The translations under genes were made by a program, and so were the position numbers. Shown piece after piece: positions 34,542 to 43,000 of a stretch of 64,000 bases of DNA. Each line of letters opens with the position of its first letter. Within the stretch, counting starts at the first letter, position 1. Origin of the DNA: Labrenzia sp. CE80 (lineage in GTDB: Bacteria > Pseudomonadota > Alphaproteobacteria > Rhizobiales > Stappiaceae). The stretch lies in contig NZ_WAJT01000001.1 in the NCBI RefSeq assembly GCF_009650605.1, positions 1,922,001-1,986,000 on the forward strand. The letters run 5' to 3'. The notes under the pieces were generated by a model. The model was not told the origin of the DNA. It was given only the letters and a program-made list of their open reading frames with translations, and ran no database searches.

Positions 34542-34943
34542 ATGGCGCGCGTGACCGTCGAGGACTGTATCGACAAGGTCGAGAATCGTTTTGAGCTTGT
34601 GCTTTTGGCCGCTCATCGCGCTCGCATGATCTCGAGCGGTTCGCCGCTGACATTGGACCGGGACAACGACAAGAACCCCGTCGTCGCCCTCCGTGAGATT
34701 GCCGAGCAGACCGTAAGCCCGGAAGACATGAAGGAAGATCTGATTCACTCCCTTCAGAAGTACGTCGAAGTCGATGAACCGGAAGCCGAAGCCGTGCCGC
34801 TCGTCCCGTCGAGTGCATCTCAGCCAACGACACAGGTCAATGCCGTGGACGACAGCGCAGTCGAATTCGACCGCATGTCCGAGGAAGATCTGTTGCGCGG
34901 CCTAGAGGGTCTTGTTCCGCCGGAACGTTCAGACGATATTTGA
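34542..34943 (+). CDS. rpoZ: RNA polymerase omega subunit
   Basis: 133 residues starting MARVTVEDCIDKVENRFELV, the invariant family opening, with AAHRARMISSG and KNPVVALREIAEQTV. It supports RNA polymerase assembly and, with DksA or ppGpp, the stringent response. The acidic tail of about 50 residues is typical of alphaproteobacteria. It precedes rsh, the ppGpp enzyme gene, separated by two hairpins. Confidence 0.97.
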   Translation: MARVTVEDCIDKVENRFELVLLAAHRARMISSGSPLTLDRDNDKNPVVALREIAEQTVSPEDMKEDLIHSLQKYVEVDEPEAEAVPLVPSSASQPTTQVNAVDDSAVEFDRMSEEDLLRGLEGLVPPERSDDI

Positions 34944-34963
34944 TCGCATTGACTGCGACATCC

Positions 34964-35020
34964 CAGGTGGCCGGTTTCGGCCACCTGTTAAAACGGAGCG
35001 GCCCCGCTCCATGTTTTTTC
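34964..35020 (+). terminator. Double hairpin between rpoZ and rsh, with intrinsic terminator
   Basis: A perfect hairpin with 9-base arms (CAGGTGGCC, 34964-34972, and GGCCACCTG, 34979-34987) is followed by GGAGCG/CGCTCC (34995-35010) and a run of six T. The second is a standard intrinsic terminator. The rsh start is only about 30 bases further, so read-through or a promoter in the hairpin region must serve rsh. Confidence 0.75.
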
Positions 35021-35048
35021 CCGGCTATCATGTGGGTCGGTTCCGGCC

Positions 35049-37295
35049 ATGATGCGCCAATATGAACTCGTAGAACGGGTCACCCGATACAATCCCGACG
35101 CGGACGAAGGCCTTTTGAACAAGGCCTATGTTTACGCGATGCAGAAGCATGGCCCGCAAACGCGCGCATCTGGCGATCCCTATTTTTCCCATCCCCTCGA
35201 AGTTGCCGCGATCCTCACTGACCTGCATCTGGATGACGCGACCATTGCCGTCGCTCTCCTGCATGACACCATCGAGGACACCGACGCGACTCGGACAGAA
35301 ATCGATACGCTGTTCGGCGAGGAAATCGGCAAGCTCGTGGATGGGCTGACCAAGATCAAGCGCCTTGATCTTGTCTCAAGAAAGGCCAAGCAGGCCGAAA
35401 ACTTCCGCAAGCTCCTCCTTGCGATCGCAGACGATGTTCGGGTTCTTCTGGTCAAGCTGGCCGACCGGCTGCACAACATGCGTACACTCCACCACATGCC
35501 CGAGCACAAGCGTGGACGCATCGCCGAAGAGACGATGGAAATCTATGCACCGCTCGCCGGGCGCATGGGCATGCACGACATGCGCGAAGAGCTTGAGGAC
35601 ATCGCCTTCAAGACACTCAATCCGGATGCCTATGAGACGATTTCCGAGCGGCTTGCAGAACAACGGGAAGACAATGCCGAGCTGATCCTCGAAATCGAGC
35701 AAACGCTGACCGAGCGGCTCGCTGAAAGAGGCATGGCGGCGGTGGTCAAGGGCCGTGAAAAGCGGCCCTATTCGATTTTCCGCAAGATGCAGCAGAAGTC
35801 ACTCGGCTTTGAGCAGCTTTCCGATATCTACGGCTTTCGCGTTACGGTCGGAACGGTGGAAGCCTGCTATCGGGTCCTGGGTGTCATTCACACCACCTGG
35901 CCAACGGTCCCAGGCCGCTTCAAGGACTATATCTCGACGCCGAAACAGAACGACTATCGCTCGATCCATACCACGATTGTCGGGCCATCGCGCCAACGTG
36001 TCGAACTGCAAATCCGGACGATCACGATGGACCGCGTAGCGGAACTGGGCATTGCCGCCCATGCGCTCTACAAGGACGGAGAGACCGGAGGCCGCAATAT
36101 CGCGCGTCACACCGACGATTGCCGCGCCTACGAGTGGTTGCGGCGGACGATCGATTTGCTCGCCGAAGGTGACACGCCGGAAGAGTTCCTAGAAAACACC
36201 AAGCTTGAACTGTTCCACGACCAAGTTTTCTGCTTCACGCCGAAGGGGCGCCTTATTGCCCTGCCCCGTGGGGCCACGCCGATCGATTTCGCTTATGCAG
36301 TCCATACTGGCATCGGCAACACCTGTGTCGGCTGCAAGCTGAACGGCAAGATCATGCCGCTGGTGACGGAGCTGCGCAATGGCGACGAAGTGGAGATCAT
36401 CCGCTCGAACGCTCAGACCCCGCCCCCTGCTTGGGAGGCCATTGCGATCACCGGCAAGGCACGTGCGGCGATCCGCCGGGCCACGCGGGAATCTGTCCGC
36501 ACCCAATATGGCGCATTGGGTGAGCACATCCTAAAACGCGCATTCGCACGCGCCGACAAAAGCTATTCCGAAGAGCTTCTCGAGACGGCACTTACCGAGC
36601 TCAACCAAGCCAGCATCGCTGACCTTCTGGCGTCGGTCGGCCGCGGCGATGTCAGTGCTCAGTCCGTCTTGAAGTCCGCCCATCCCGATTATCAGGACGA
36701 CCGGGCCGCTCAGACCAGCCCGATGCCCGAAGAAGGCTGGTTTGGTCTGGAAAAGGCAGCCGGTCTCAAATTCCGCATACCCGCCAATGAGCTGGACGAA
36801 GCGGTCAGGGATCACGTAGCCAAGAACGATGACCCTTATGGACCGGCCCTGCCGATCCGTGGCCTCTCAGGCGACATTCCTGTCAGCTTCGCACCAGATG
36901 GCGGCGCGGTGCCCGGCGATCGCATTGTCGGCATCTTGACACCTTCCGAGGGACTCACGATCTATCCGATACAGTCGCCGGCGCTGAAAGAATTTGATGA
37001 TCAGAGCGAACGTTGGGTCGACGTTCGTTGGGATATCGATGTAGACAACCCGGAACGTTTTCCGGCGAGGCTTTCGATTTCGGCTGTCAACGAACCGGGT
37101 TCTCTTGCGGCGATCGCGCAAACGATTGGCGAAAACAGCGGCAATATCGATAATGTGAAAATGGTGCGCAAAGCGCAAGATTTTCACCAGATGATCATTG
37201 ATCTCGAGGTATGGGATCTGAAACACCTGAACCGGATCATCAATCAGCTCCGGTCAAGGGCCACAGTCTCCAGCGTGACGCGGGTGAACGGCTGA
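35049..37295 (+). CDS. rsh: Bifunctional (p)ppGpp synthetase/hydrolase (Rsh, RelA/SpoT family)
   Basis: 748 residues. Domains in order: HD hydrolase (about 25-180; SHPLEVAAIL and LLHDTIEDT), synthetase (about 235-345; REKRPYSIFRKM and QNDYRSIHTT), TGS (about 390-450; FTPKGRLIALPRGATPIDFAYAVHTG) and a C-terminal ACT domain (about 660-748). The retained HD and synthetase motifs indicate both activities. It is the single long Rsh typical of alphaproteobacteria. The ATG at 35052 directly follows and is an equal choice. Confidence 0.96.
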   Translation: MMRQYELVERVTRYNPDADEGLLNKAYVYAMQKHGPQTRASGDPYFSHPLEVAAILTDLHLDDATIAVALLHDTIEDTDATRTEIDTLFGEEIGKLVDGLTKIKRLDLVSRKAKQAENFRKLLLAIADDVRVLLVKLADRLHNMRTLHHMPEHKRGRIAEETMEIYAPLAGRMGMHDMREELEDIAFKTLNPDAYETISERLAEQREDNAELILEIEQTLTERLAERGMAAVVKGREKRPYSIFRKMQQKSLGFEQLSDIYGFRVTVGTVEACYRVLGVIHTTWPTVPGRFKDYISTPKQNDYRSIHTTIVGPSRQRVELQIRTITMDRVAELGIAAHALYKDGETGGRNIARHTDDCRAYEWLRRTIDLLAEGDTPEEFLENTKLELFHDQVFCFTPKGRLIALPRGATPIDFAYAVHTGIGNTCVGCKLNGKIMPLVTELRNGDEVEIIRSNAQTPPPAWEAIAITGKARAAIRRATRESVRTQYGALGEHILKRAFARADKSYSEELLETALTELNQASIADLLASVGRGDVSAQSVLKSAHPDYQDDRAAQTSPMPEEGWFGLEKAAGLKFRIPANELDEAVRDHVAKNDDPYGPALPIRGLSGDIPVSFAPDGGAVPGDRIVGILTPSEGLTIYPIQSPALKEFDDQSERWVDVRWDIDVDNPERFPARLSISAVNEPGSLAAIAQTIGENSGNIDNVKMVRKAQDFHQMIIDLEVWDLKHLNRIINQLRSRATVSSVTRVNG

Positions 37296-37325
37296 GGCAG
37301 GCAACTGGAGAGGAGCAGCCATATC

Positions 37326-37907
37326 ATGACGCGCGACGAAGTCTTGCAACAGTTTCGAGAAGCTGGTGCCATCATGGAAGGCCATTTTATCCTTTCATCC
37401 GGCCTTCGCAGCCCGACCTTTCTGCAAAAAGCCCGCGTGTTCATGTATCCGGATCGGACGGAGATTCTCTGCAAGGCATTGGCCGAGAAGATCAAAGCTT
37501 CCGACTTGGGGCACATCGACTATATTATTTCTCCGGCGATGGGCGGGATCATTCCTGGCTATGAAACGGCTCGCCACATGGGTATTCCGGCGATGTGGGT
37601 GGAACGTGAAGGAGGTGAATTCCGGCTTCGCCGCTTCGAGTTGCCCAAGGGTGCTCGCGTGATTGTGATTGAGGATATCGTTTCAACCGGCCTTTCCAGC
37701 CGGGAAACCGTAACATCACTTAAAGGCCTTGGGGCGAATGTCCTTGCGGTTGCCTGTTTGATTGACCGATCTGCGGGTGAAGCCGACGCAGGCGTGCCAA
37801 TCATTGCCTTGGCGGACTACAAGGTTCCAGCGTACGAGGCAGACAAGCTGCCGCCGGAACTTGCCGCCATTCCGCCTGTAAAACCGGGAAGCCGCGGCCT
37901 CGCCTGA
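37326..37907 (+). CDS. pyrE: Orotate phosphoribosyltransferase
   Basis: 193 residues. It makes OMP from orotate and PRPP in pyrimidine synthesis. The PRPP loop reads VIVIEDIVSTGLSSRET; GHFILSSGLRSPTF and VEREGGEFRLRRF are further blocks. GGAGAGGAGC precedes the ATG at 30 bases after rsh, so co-transcription is likely. Confidence 0.96.
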   Translation: MTRDEVLQQFREAGAIMEGHFILSSGLRSPTFLQKARVFMYPDRTEILCKALAEKIKASDLGHIDYIISPAMGGIIPGYETARHMGIPAMWVEREGGEFRLRRFELPKGARVIVIEDIVSTGLSSRETVTSLKGLGANVLAVACLIDRSAGEADAGVPIIALADYKVPAYEADKLPPELAAIPPVKPGSRGLA

Positions 37908-37956
37908 CGGGCGGAGCGAGCAACTTTACACTGACGAGAAAGTAGCCGCAGACCAG

Positions 37957-38547
37957 ATGCTGTTCCGACGTCGAAAAATTCCCACGAGAATCGAACGCCT
38001 GCGGGTCGCCGTCTGGCCTCGGCACAGCTGGGTTCGCTCGACGCGCTATTACGGCAAACGGGTTCTCAGGTTGACAGCTACGCCCCATGCCATCGCCATC
38101 GGATTTGCGGCGGGAGCCTTCGCCTCTTTCACCCCGCTGATCGGCTTTCACTTTCTTTTGTCTTTCGCGCTTGCATACGTTGTTCGCGGCAACCTGATCG
38201 CGGCGGCTCTTGGCACTTCCGTTGGCAATCCGTTGACATTCCCGATCATCTGGGCATCAACGTTCAAGCTCGGTGGCTGGATCTTGAGAGGCAAAGCGCC
38301 GGCTCCCGGACATGTGGAAATTCACGAGCAGTTTCAGGCGCGCCTTTTGACCAAATCGGTGGATATGCTTTTGCCGATGCTCAAGCCCATGCTGGTCGGT
38401 GCGATACCTCTTGGACTGATTGTCGGCGCCGTCAGCTATTTCATCGTCTTCAAGAGTGTCGAGGTTTATCAGAGGCGCCGCCGACATTCCCTAGCACGTA
38501 AACGCGGCTTGCTCTCTGACGACATGAACAGCGACATTGGCGAATAG
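37957..38547 (+). CDS. DUF2062 domain membrane protein
   Basis: 196 residues with two to three membrane segments. The family core reads TPHAIAIGFAAGAFASFTPLIGFHFLLS, followed by ALGTSVGNPLTFPIIWASTF and a final segment near 150-172. The N-terminus is basic. DUF2062 proteins sit next to pyrE and acpS or pdxJ genes in many alphaproteobacteria; their function is unknown. The start is the first ATG after an imperfect ribosome-binding site. Confidence 0.88.
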   Translation: MLFRRRKIPTRIERLRVAVWPRHSWVRSTRYYGKRVLRLTATPHAIAIGFAAGAFASFTPLIGFHFLLSFALAYVVRGNLIAAALGTSVGNPLTFPIIWASTFKLGGWILRGKAPAPGHVEIHEQFQARLLTKSVDMLLPMLKPMLVGAIPLGLIVGAVSYFIVFKSVEVYQRRRRHSLARKRGLLSDDMNSDIGE

Positions 38548-38583
38548 GCACGCTGTTGCCTTCGAGACAAACGGAACTGCACC

Positions 38584-39009
38584 ATGATCCTTGGCATTGG
38601 CAGCGACCTGATAGACATCCGGCGGATTGAAAAGACGCTGAACCGCTTCGGCGAGCGCTTCACAAACCGGGTTTTTACGGAGGTTGAGCGGGCAAAATCC
38701 GACAGACGCGCCGAGCGTGCAGCCTCCTACGCCAAACGGTTTGCCGCCAAGGAGGCCTGCTCAAAGGCGCTCGGTACAGGACTGAGAATGGGTATTGCGT
38801 GGCGCGAGATGGGGGTGGTCAATCTCCCCTCGGGCAAACCAACGGTCACATTGACCGGCGGCGCGGCCGAGCGCCTGATCGCGATGACGCCGGAAGGTTT
38901 CATTGCGCGTGTGGACCTGACGATCACAGACGATTTCCCGCTGGCGCAGGCCTTTGTCGTGATCACTGCATGGCCGACCGATTGGCCTGAGGCGCCGAAC
39001 CCGGACTGA
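38584..39009 (+). CDS. acpS: Holo-[acyl-carrier-protein] synthase
   Basis: 141 residues. It transfers 4'-phosphopantetheine from CoA to ACP. The motif MILGIGSDLIDIRRIEKTL carries the metal-binding Asp, and KRFAAKEACSKALGTG carries the catalytic Glu and Lys. It lies 36 bases after the DUF2062 gene and before lepB, in conserved order. Confidence 0.96.
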   Translation: MILGIGSDLIDIRRIEKTLNRFGERFTNRVFTEVERAKSDRRAERAASYAKRFAAKEACSKALGTGLRMGIAWREMGVVNLPSGKPTVTLTGGAAERLIAMTPEGFIARVDLTITDDFPLAQAFVVITAWPTDWPEAPNPD

Positions 39010-39134
39010 CCACGATGCCGCAGCGCATTGCCTCTGCCGTTGCGAGCAGATAAGAGTTTCGCGGGGCAACGTTAAAGCCACTTCAGTTTGCGGCGGTTCT
39101 GCCTGCAAGCATTCAGCCAAGGGACGACAAAAGC

Positions 39135-39878
39135 GTGACGGACACCAAGACGGACAAGGACGGCGGTCTCTACGAAACGGTCAAGATCATCGTACAGGCG
39201 CTGTTGCTGGCCTTGATCGTGCGAACCTTTTTGTTCCAGCCATTCAACATTCCTTCCGGATCGATGAAGGATACCCTGCTGATCGGCGACTATCTCTTTG
39301 TCTCCAAGTTCAGCTACGGCTATTCGCGCTACTCGTTCCCCCTGGGTCTTGGTCCGTTTTCGGGCCGCATCATGGGGTCAGAGCCCGAACGCGGCGATGT
39401 AGTCGTCTTCAAGTTGCCGAAAGACAACTCGACCGACTATATCAAGCGCGTCATCGGCCTGCCCGGAGACCGGATTCAGGTCATCGACGGTGTGGTCCAC
39501 ATCAACGACAAGCCTGTGGAACGCAAGCAGATCGACGACTACATCGAAGACACCGGCTTCGGCGTCCAGCGCGTGGCGCGGTACCGAGAGACCCTGCCCA
39601 ACGGTGTGACCTACGATACGCTCGACCTGACCAGCCGTGGCACGTTGGACAACACGCGAGTCTATGAAGTTCCCGAAGGCCACTATTTCATGATGGGCGA
39701 CAACCGGGATAATTCCACCGACAGCCGTGTGCTCTCTGCTGTTGGCTATGTGCCATTCGAAAACCTCGTCGGACGCGCCGAAATCCTGTTCTTCTCCGTG
39801 AAGGATGGCGAACCGGCCTGGATGGTGTGGAAGTGGCCCTGGACAGTGCGTTGGGACCGAATTTTCAAGACGCTCTGA
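39135..39878 (+). CDS. lepB: Signal peptidase I
   Basis: 247 residues from a GTG with AAGGGACG upstream. A single N-terminal membrane segment (about 18-36) precedes the catalytic serine in PSGSMKDTLLIGDYLFV and the lysine in YIKRVIGLPGDRI; MMGDNRDNSTDSR is the box E signature. It cleaves signal peptides at the outer face of the inner membrane. Start of the lepB-rnc-era-recO unit. Confidence 0.96.
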   Translation: MTDTKTDKDGGLYETVKIIVQALLLALIVRTFLFQPFNIPSGSMKDTLLIGDYLFVSKFSYGYSRYSFPLGLGPFSGRIMGSEPERGDVVVFKLPKDNSTDYIKRVIGLPGDRIQVIDGVVHINDKPVERKQIDDYIEDTGFGVQRVARYRETLPNGVTYDTLDLTSRGTLDNTRVYEVPEGHYFMMGDNRDNSTDSRVLSAVGYVPFENLVGRAEILFFSVKDGEPAWMVWKWPWTVRWDRIFKTL

Positions 39879-39908
39879 CGCGAAAAAACAAACGCCAAGG
39901 ACACCGCC

Positions 39909-40616
39909 ATGCCGCGCGATGATACCGGCAAAGCCATGACCGAGCTGAAAAAGCGCCTGGGGCATGACTTTGCGGACGACAAGCTTTTGACGGTTGCCCT
40001 GACCCATGCAAGCGCGCTTGATCCATCCGAAAGTGTGACTGGCAGCTATCAGCGGCTGGAGTTTCTCGGCGACCGGGTCCTCGGCCTAGCTGTCGCGACG
40101 ATGCTCAACGAGCACTTTCCGGATGCCGACGAAGGTGAGCTGGCGCGGCGTTTCAACCACATGGTCAAGCGGGAGACCTGCGCCGAAATCGCGGCAGAAC
40201 TGCGCATCGGCGAGGCCATGCGGATCGGCCACAGCGAGGCGCAAACCGGTGGACGCAAAAAGGCCGCTCTTCTGGCCGATATCTGCGAAGCGGTGATCGC
40301 GGCCATCTATCTCGACGGCGGTTTCGAAGCGGCTGAGCGGTTCATTCAGCGCCTTTGGGAGCCTCGTATGTTAACCTGGAGCGGCCCCTTGCGCGATGCA
40401 AAGACCACGCTACAGGAATGGGCCCAATCGAGAGGGCTGCCGACACCGCGCTATGATGTCATCAGCCGCGACGGTCCGGACCATGCACCGCGCTTTGTTG
40501 TCGGTGTAACGGTCCAGGGACTTGCCCAGGGCAGTGGCAAAGGCGGATCGAAGAGAATTGCAGAACAAAGCGCGGCGGAAGCCGTTTTGCGCCGGGAAGG
40601 CGTGTGGAACGAATAG
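39909..40616 (+). CDS. rnc: Ribonuclease III
   Basis: 235 residues. The endonuclease domain has LEFLGDRVLGLAVATML, with the metal-binding Glu and Asp, and DICEAVIAAIYLDGGFEAA. A double-stranded RNA-binding domain (about 165-232) includes GKGGSKRIAEQSAAEAVL. It processes rRNA and structured RNAs. The ATG at 39942 is a possible later start. The end overlaps the longest era frame by 13 bases. Confidence 0.96.
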   Translation: MPRDDTGKAMTELKKRLGHDFADDKLLTVALTHASALDPSESVTGSYQRLEFLGDRVLGLAVATMLNEHFPDADEGELARRFNHMVKRETCAEIAAELRIGEAMRIGHSEAQTGGRKKAALLADICEAVIAAIYLDGGFEAAERFIQRLWEPRMLTWSGPLRDAKTTLQEWAQSRGLPTPRYDVISRDGPDHAPRFVVGVTVQGLAQGSGKGGSKRIAEQSAAEAVLRREGVWNE

Positions 40617-41638
40617 GACCGGTCTTGAACCAGAACAACGACAACAATGATGGCGACTTCGACGAAGGTCATGACGATGACCTGCCGCAAAAGGCGCCCA
40701 GATTCGACATTCCCCTGCCCGATCCGGACGTCGCGCCTATGCCTGACGACACGCGAGCGGGTTTCATTGCCCTGATCGGCGCGCCCAATGCCGGCAAGTC
40801 GACGCTGATCAACCAGCTTGTCGGGACAAAGGTCTCGATCGTCACGCACAAGGTGCAAACGACGCGAGCCATCGTGCGCGGTGTCGCGATGCACGGCAAG
40901 TCACAGCTTGTGCTGGTCGACACGCCAGGCATCTTTCAACCCAAACGACGTCTTGATCGCGCTATGGTCGACACGGCATGGGGCGGCGCGCGTGATGCAG
41001 ATGTCATCGCGCTTCTCATCGATGCCCGCAAAGGTATCGACGAAGAAGTTGAAGCCATTATGAAGCGCCTTGAAGGCATCAAGACGCCGAAGGTACTGAT
41101 TCTCAACAAGATTGATGTCGCAAAGCGAGAGAAGCTGCTCAAGGTGGCCCAAGCGGCCAATGACATCATCCGCTTTGACGAAACTTTCATGGTGTCGGCC
41201 CTGAATGGCGATGGCGCGGAAACCGTTCTGGATTATTTCGCCGGGCAGGTTCACGAAGGCCCTTGGCTTTATCCGGAAGACCAGCCTTCCGACCTGCCGC
41301 TTCGCATTCTCGCAGCCGAGATCACGCGTGAGAAGCTTTTCGAGCGTCTGCACCAGGAACTTCCTTACATTTCCACCGTCGAAACCGAGAAGTGGGAAAC
41401 CCGAAAGGATGGCTCAGCCCGGATCGAACAGACGATTTACGTCGAGCGGGACAGCCAGAAAAGCATTGTCCTTGGTCATCGTGGCCAGACGATCAAACAA
41501 ATCTCGCAGTCGTCGCGTCACGAGATCTCCGAGATCATTGAGGCGCCGGTGCATCTGTTCCTTTTCGTCAAGGTGCGCGAGAATTGGGCCGACGATCCGG
41601 AACGCTACCGGGAGATGGGGCTTGAGTTCCCCAAATAG
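40604..41638 (+). CDS. era: GTPase Era
   Basis: 344 residues from a GTG inside the end of rnc; a TTG at 40625 is another possible start. The GTPase motifs are GAPNAGKS (G1), DTPG (G3) and NKID (G4), and the C-terminal KH domain has IVLGHRGQTIKQISQSSRHE. It binds 16S rRNA and aids 30S maturation. About 45 residues before the G domain form an Asn/Asp-rich acidic extension, longer than in Escherichia coli. Confidence 0.95.
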   Translation: MERIGPVLNQNNDNNDGDFDEGHDDDLPQKAPRFDIPLPDPDVAPMPDDTRAGFIALIGAPNAGKSTLINQLVGTKVSIVTHKVQTTRAIVRGVAMHGKSQLVLVDTPGIFQPKRRLDRAMVDTAWGGARDADVIALLIDARKGIDEEVEAIMKRLEGIKTPKVLILNKIDVAKREKLLKVAQAANDIIRFDETFMVSALNGDGAETVLDYFAGQVHEGPWLYPEDQPSDLPLRILAAEITREKLFERLHQELPYISTVETEKWETRKDGSARIEQTIYVERDSQKSIVLGHRGQTIKQISQSSRHEISEIIEAPVHLFLFVKVRENWADDPERYREMGLEFPK

Positions 41639-41706
41639 CATCGAGCCTTGCACGAAAGCAGCCTGTTTTTGAGGCGCCGATGCTAGCCCTCGGCTAAGGT
41701 TACATC

Positions 41707-42483
41707 ATGGAATGGACCGAAACTGGCATTGTGCTGGGCGCACGCAAACATGGCGAAGTTGACGTCATCCTTGAGGTAATGACCCAGGAACGCGGTCGGT
41801 ACCTCGGGCTGGTGCGTGGTGGCCGTTCGAGAAAGCACCAACCGGTCCTGCAGCCGGGCAATTCTGTTCAATTGACCTGGCGTGCCCGCCTGCCGGCCCA
41901 TCTTGGAACTTTTTCTGCGGAACTCGAGCAGCCACGCGCAGCGACGCTTATGGGCTCGTCGCTCGGGCTCAACGCCGTTCAACACCTGGCGACATTGGTT
42001 CGACTTTTTCCAGAGCGCGATGCCCACCCCAATATATATGCTGCGCTCGAGCTTGTTCTGGATCATCTGGATAGCCCCGAGATCGCCGGACCACTTCTTG
42101 TCCGGTTTGAACTGGAACTTCTCAACGAACTCGGGTTTGGACTCGACCTAACCTCTTGTGCGGCGACAGGACAACAGGACGATCTGGCCTATGTCTCGCC
42201 CAAATCTTCTCGCGCTGTCAGTCGCGATGCAGGCAGGCCCTATCATGACAAGCTTTTGCCGCTGCCCGCCTTTCTGGTGGAGGGCCAACGTCAGGAAGGC
42301 AGTGAAATCAGTTTCATGGACATTGCAGAGGGTTTTCGGCTGACATCGTTCTTTCTTGAGCGCGTCCGGCAAGTGTCTCAAAGCAGTCTTTCGAACAGAC
42401 CACCGGTCGACTTGCGAGCGCCCATGCTTACAGCGTTGGAAAAGCAATACCGCCGGAACCAGCCTTGGAACTTCATTGACTAG
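41707..42483 (+). CDS. recO: DNA repair protein RecO
   Basis: 258 residues. It begins MEWTETGIVLGARKHGEVDVILEVMT, the OB-fold of RecO, followed by RGGRSRKHQPVLQPGNSV and the helical domain (LRFELELLNELGFGLDLTSC). RecO loads RecA through RecF and RecR. It closes the lepB-rnc-era-recO run, with a shared terminator after it. Confidence 0.94.
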   Translation: MEWTETGIVLGARKHGEVDVILEVMTQERGRYLGLVRGGRSRKHQPVLQPGNSVQLTWRARLPAHLGTFSAELEQPRAATLMGSSLGLNAVQHLATLVRLFPERDAHPNIYAALELVLDHLDSPEIAGPLLVRFELELLNELGFGLDLTSCAATGQQDDLAYVSPKSSRAVSRDAGRPYHDKLLPLPAFLVEGQRQEGSEISFMDIAEGFRLTSFFLERVRQVSQSSLSNRPPVDLRAPMLTALEKQYRRNQPWNFID

Positions 42484-42492
42484 TCATGCAAA

Positions 42493-42511
42493 AAGGGGCT
42501 CACGGCCCCTT
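42493..42511. terminator. Bidirectional terminator between recO and the small secreted protein gene
   Basis: AAGGGGC and GCCCCTT (7-base arms) enclose a 5-base loop. On the minus strand five T follow, a good intrinsic terminator for the gene at 42539-42886; on the plus strand TTCTC follows, weaker, for recO. Confidence 0.75.
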
Positions 42512-42538
42512 CTCGCATTGAGATATTTTACGCAGACC

Positions 42539-42886
42539 TCAGCGGCCGACTGGTCTTTCGATGCTGCCGTTGCCGTAGATCTTGCGATACCCATCGCGAC
42601 CCTCGGGACCTTTGCTTCCGGCAACAGGGGCATCAATCGGGCTTTGTCCAACCTTGAGCAGGCGACCAGAGCGGTCCGTACCAATGTTGATGAAACCTGG
42701 GTTCGACTTTTGCTGACTGGCGCCGGCAACTGGGGCGTCAATTGAAGCACCCGGCTTCAGGAAAATCAGATCGCCATGGCTGCGTGCGAGCGAGGTAAAG
42801 CCGGCACCTTGTGCAAAAACGCTTGCTGGAAGAACGACGATGGCTGCTGCGAGTGCTGCGGACTGAAGAATGAACTTGCGGGTCAT
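42539..42886 (-). CDS. Small secreted protein with a threefold ID-PV motif
   Basis: 115 residues from the ATG at 42886, which has ACAGGAGC upstream. An N-terminal signal peptide (TRKFILQSAALAAAIVVLPA ending VFAQ) indicates export. The mature part of about 90 residues repeats SIDAPVAG, PIDAPVAG and SIERPVGR at spacings of about 33 and 23 residues. No known family or catalytic motif is recognised. It lies alone between recO and a GGDEF-EAL gene, with its own terminator. Real coding is supported by the signal peptide, the ribosome-binding site and the terminator. Confidence 0.75.
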   Translation of the reverse strand: MTRKFILQSAALAAAIVVLPASVFAQGAGFTSLARSHGDLIFLKPGASIDAPVAGASQQKSNPGFINIGTDRSGRLLKVGQSPIDAPVAGSKGPEGRDGYRKIYGNGSIERPVGR

Positions 42887-43000
42887 GGACTTGCTCCTGT
42901 TTTTCGATGTTTCGATCACCGACCCTTGCCGGTAAACAGGAGATGGGAGGGATCTCAATCACCTTCAAAACACATGAGTGTTGTCGTCGCGTGATTTCGA

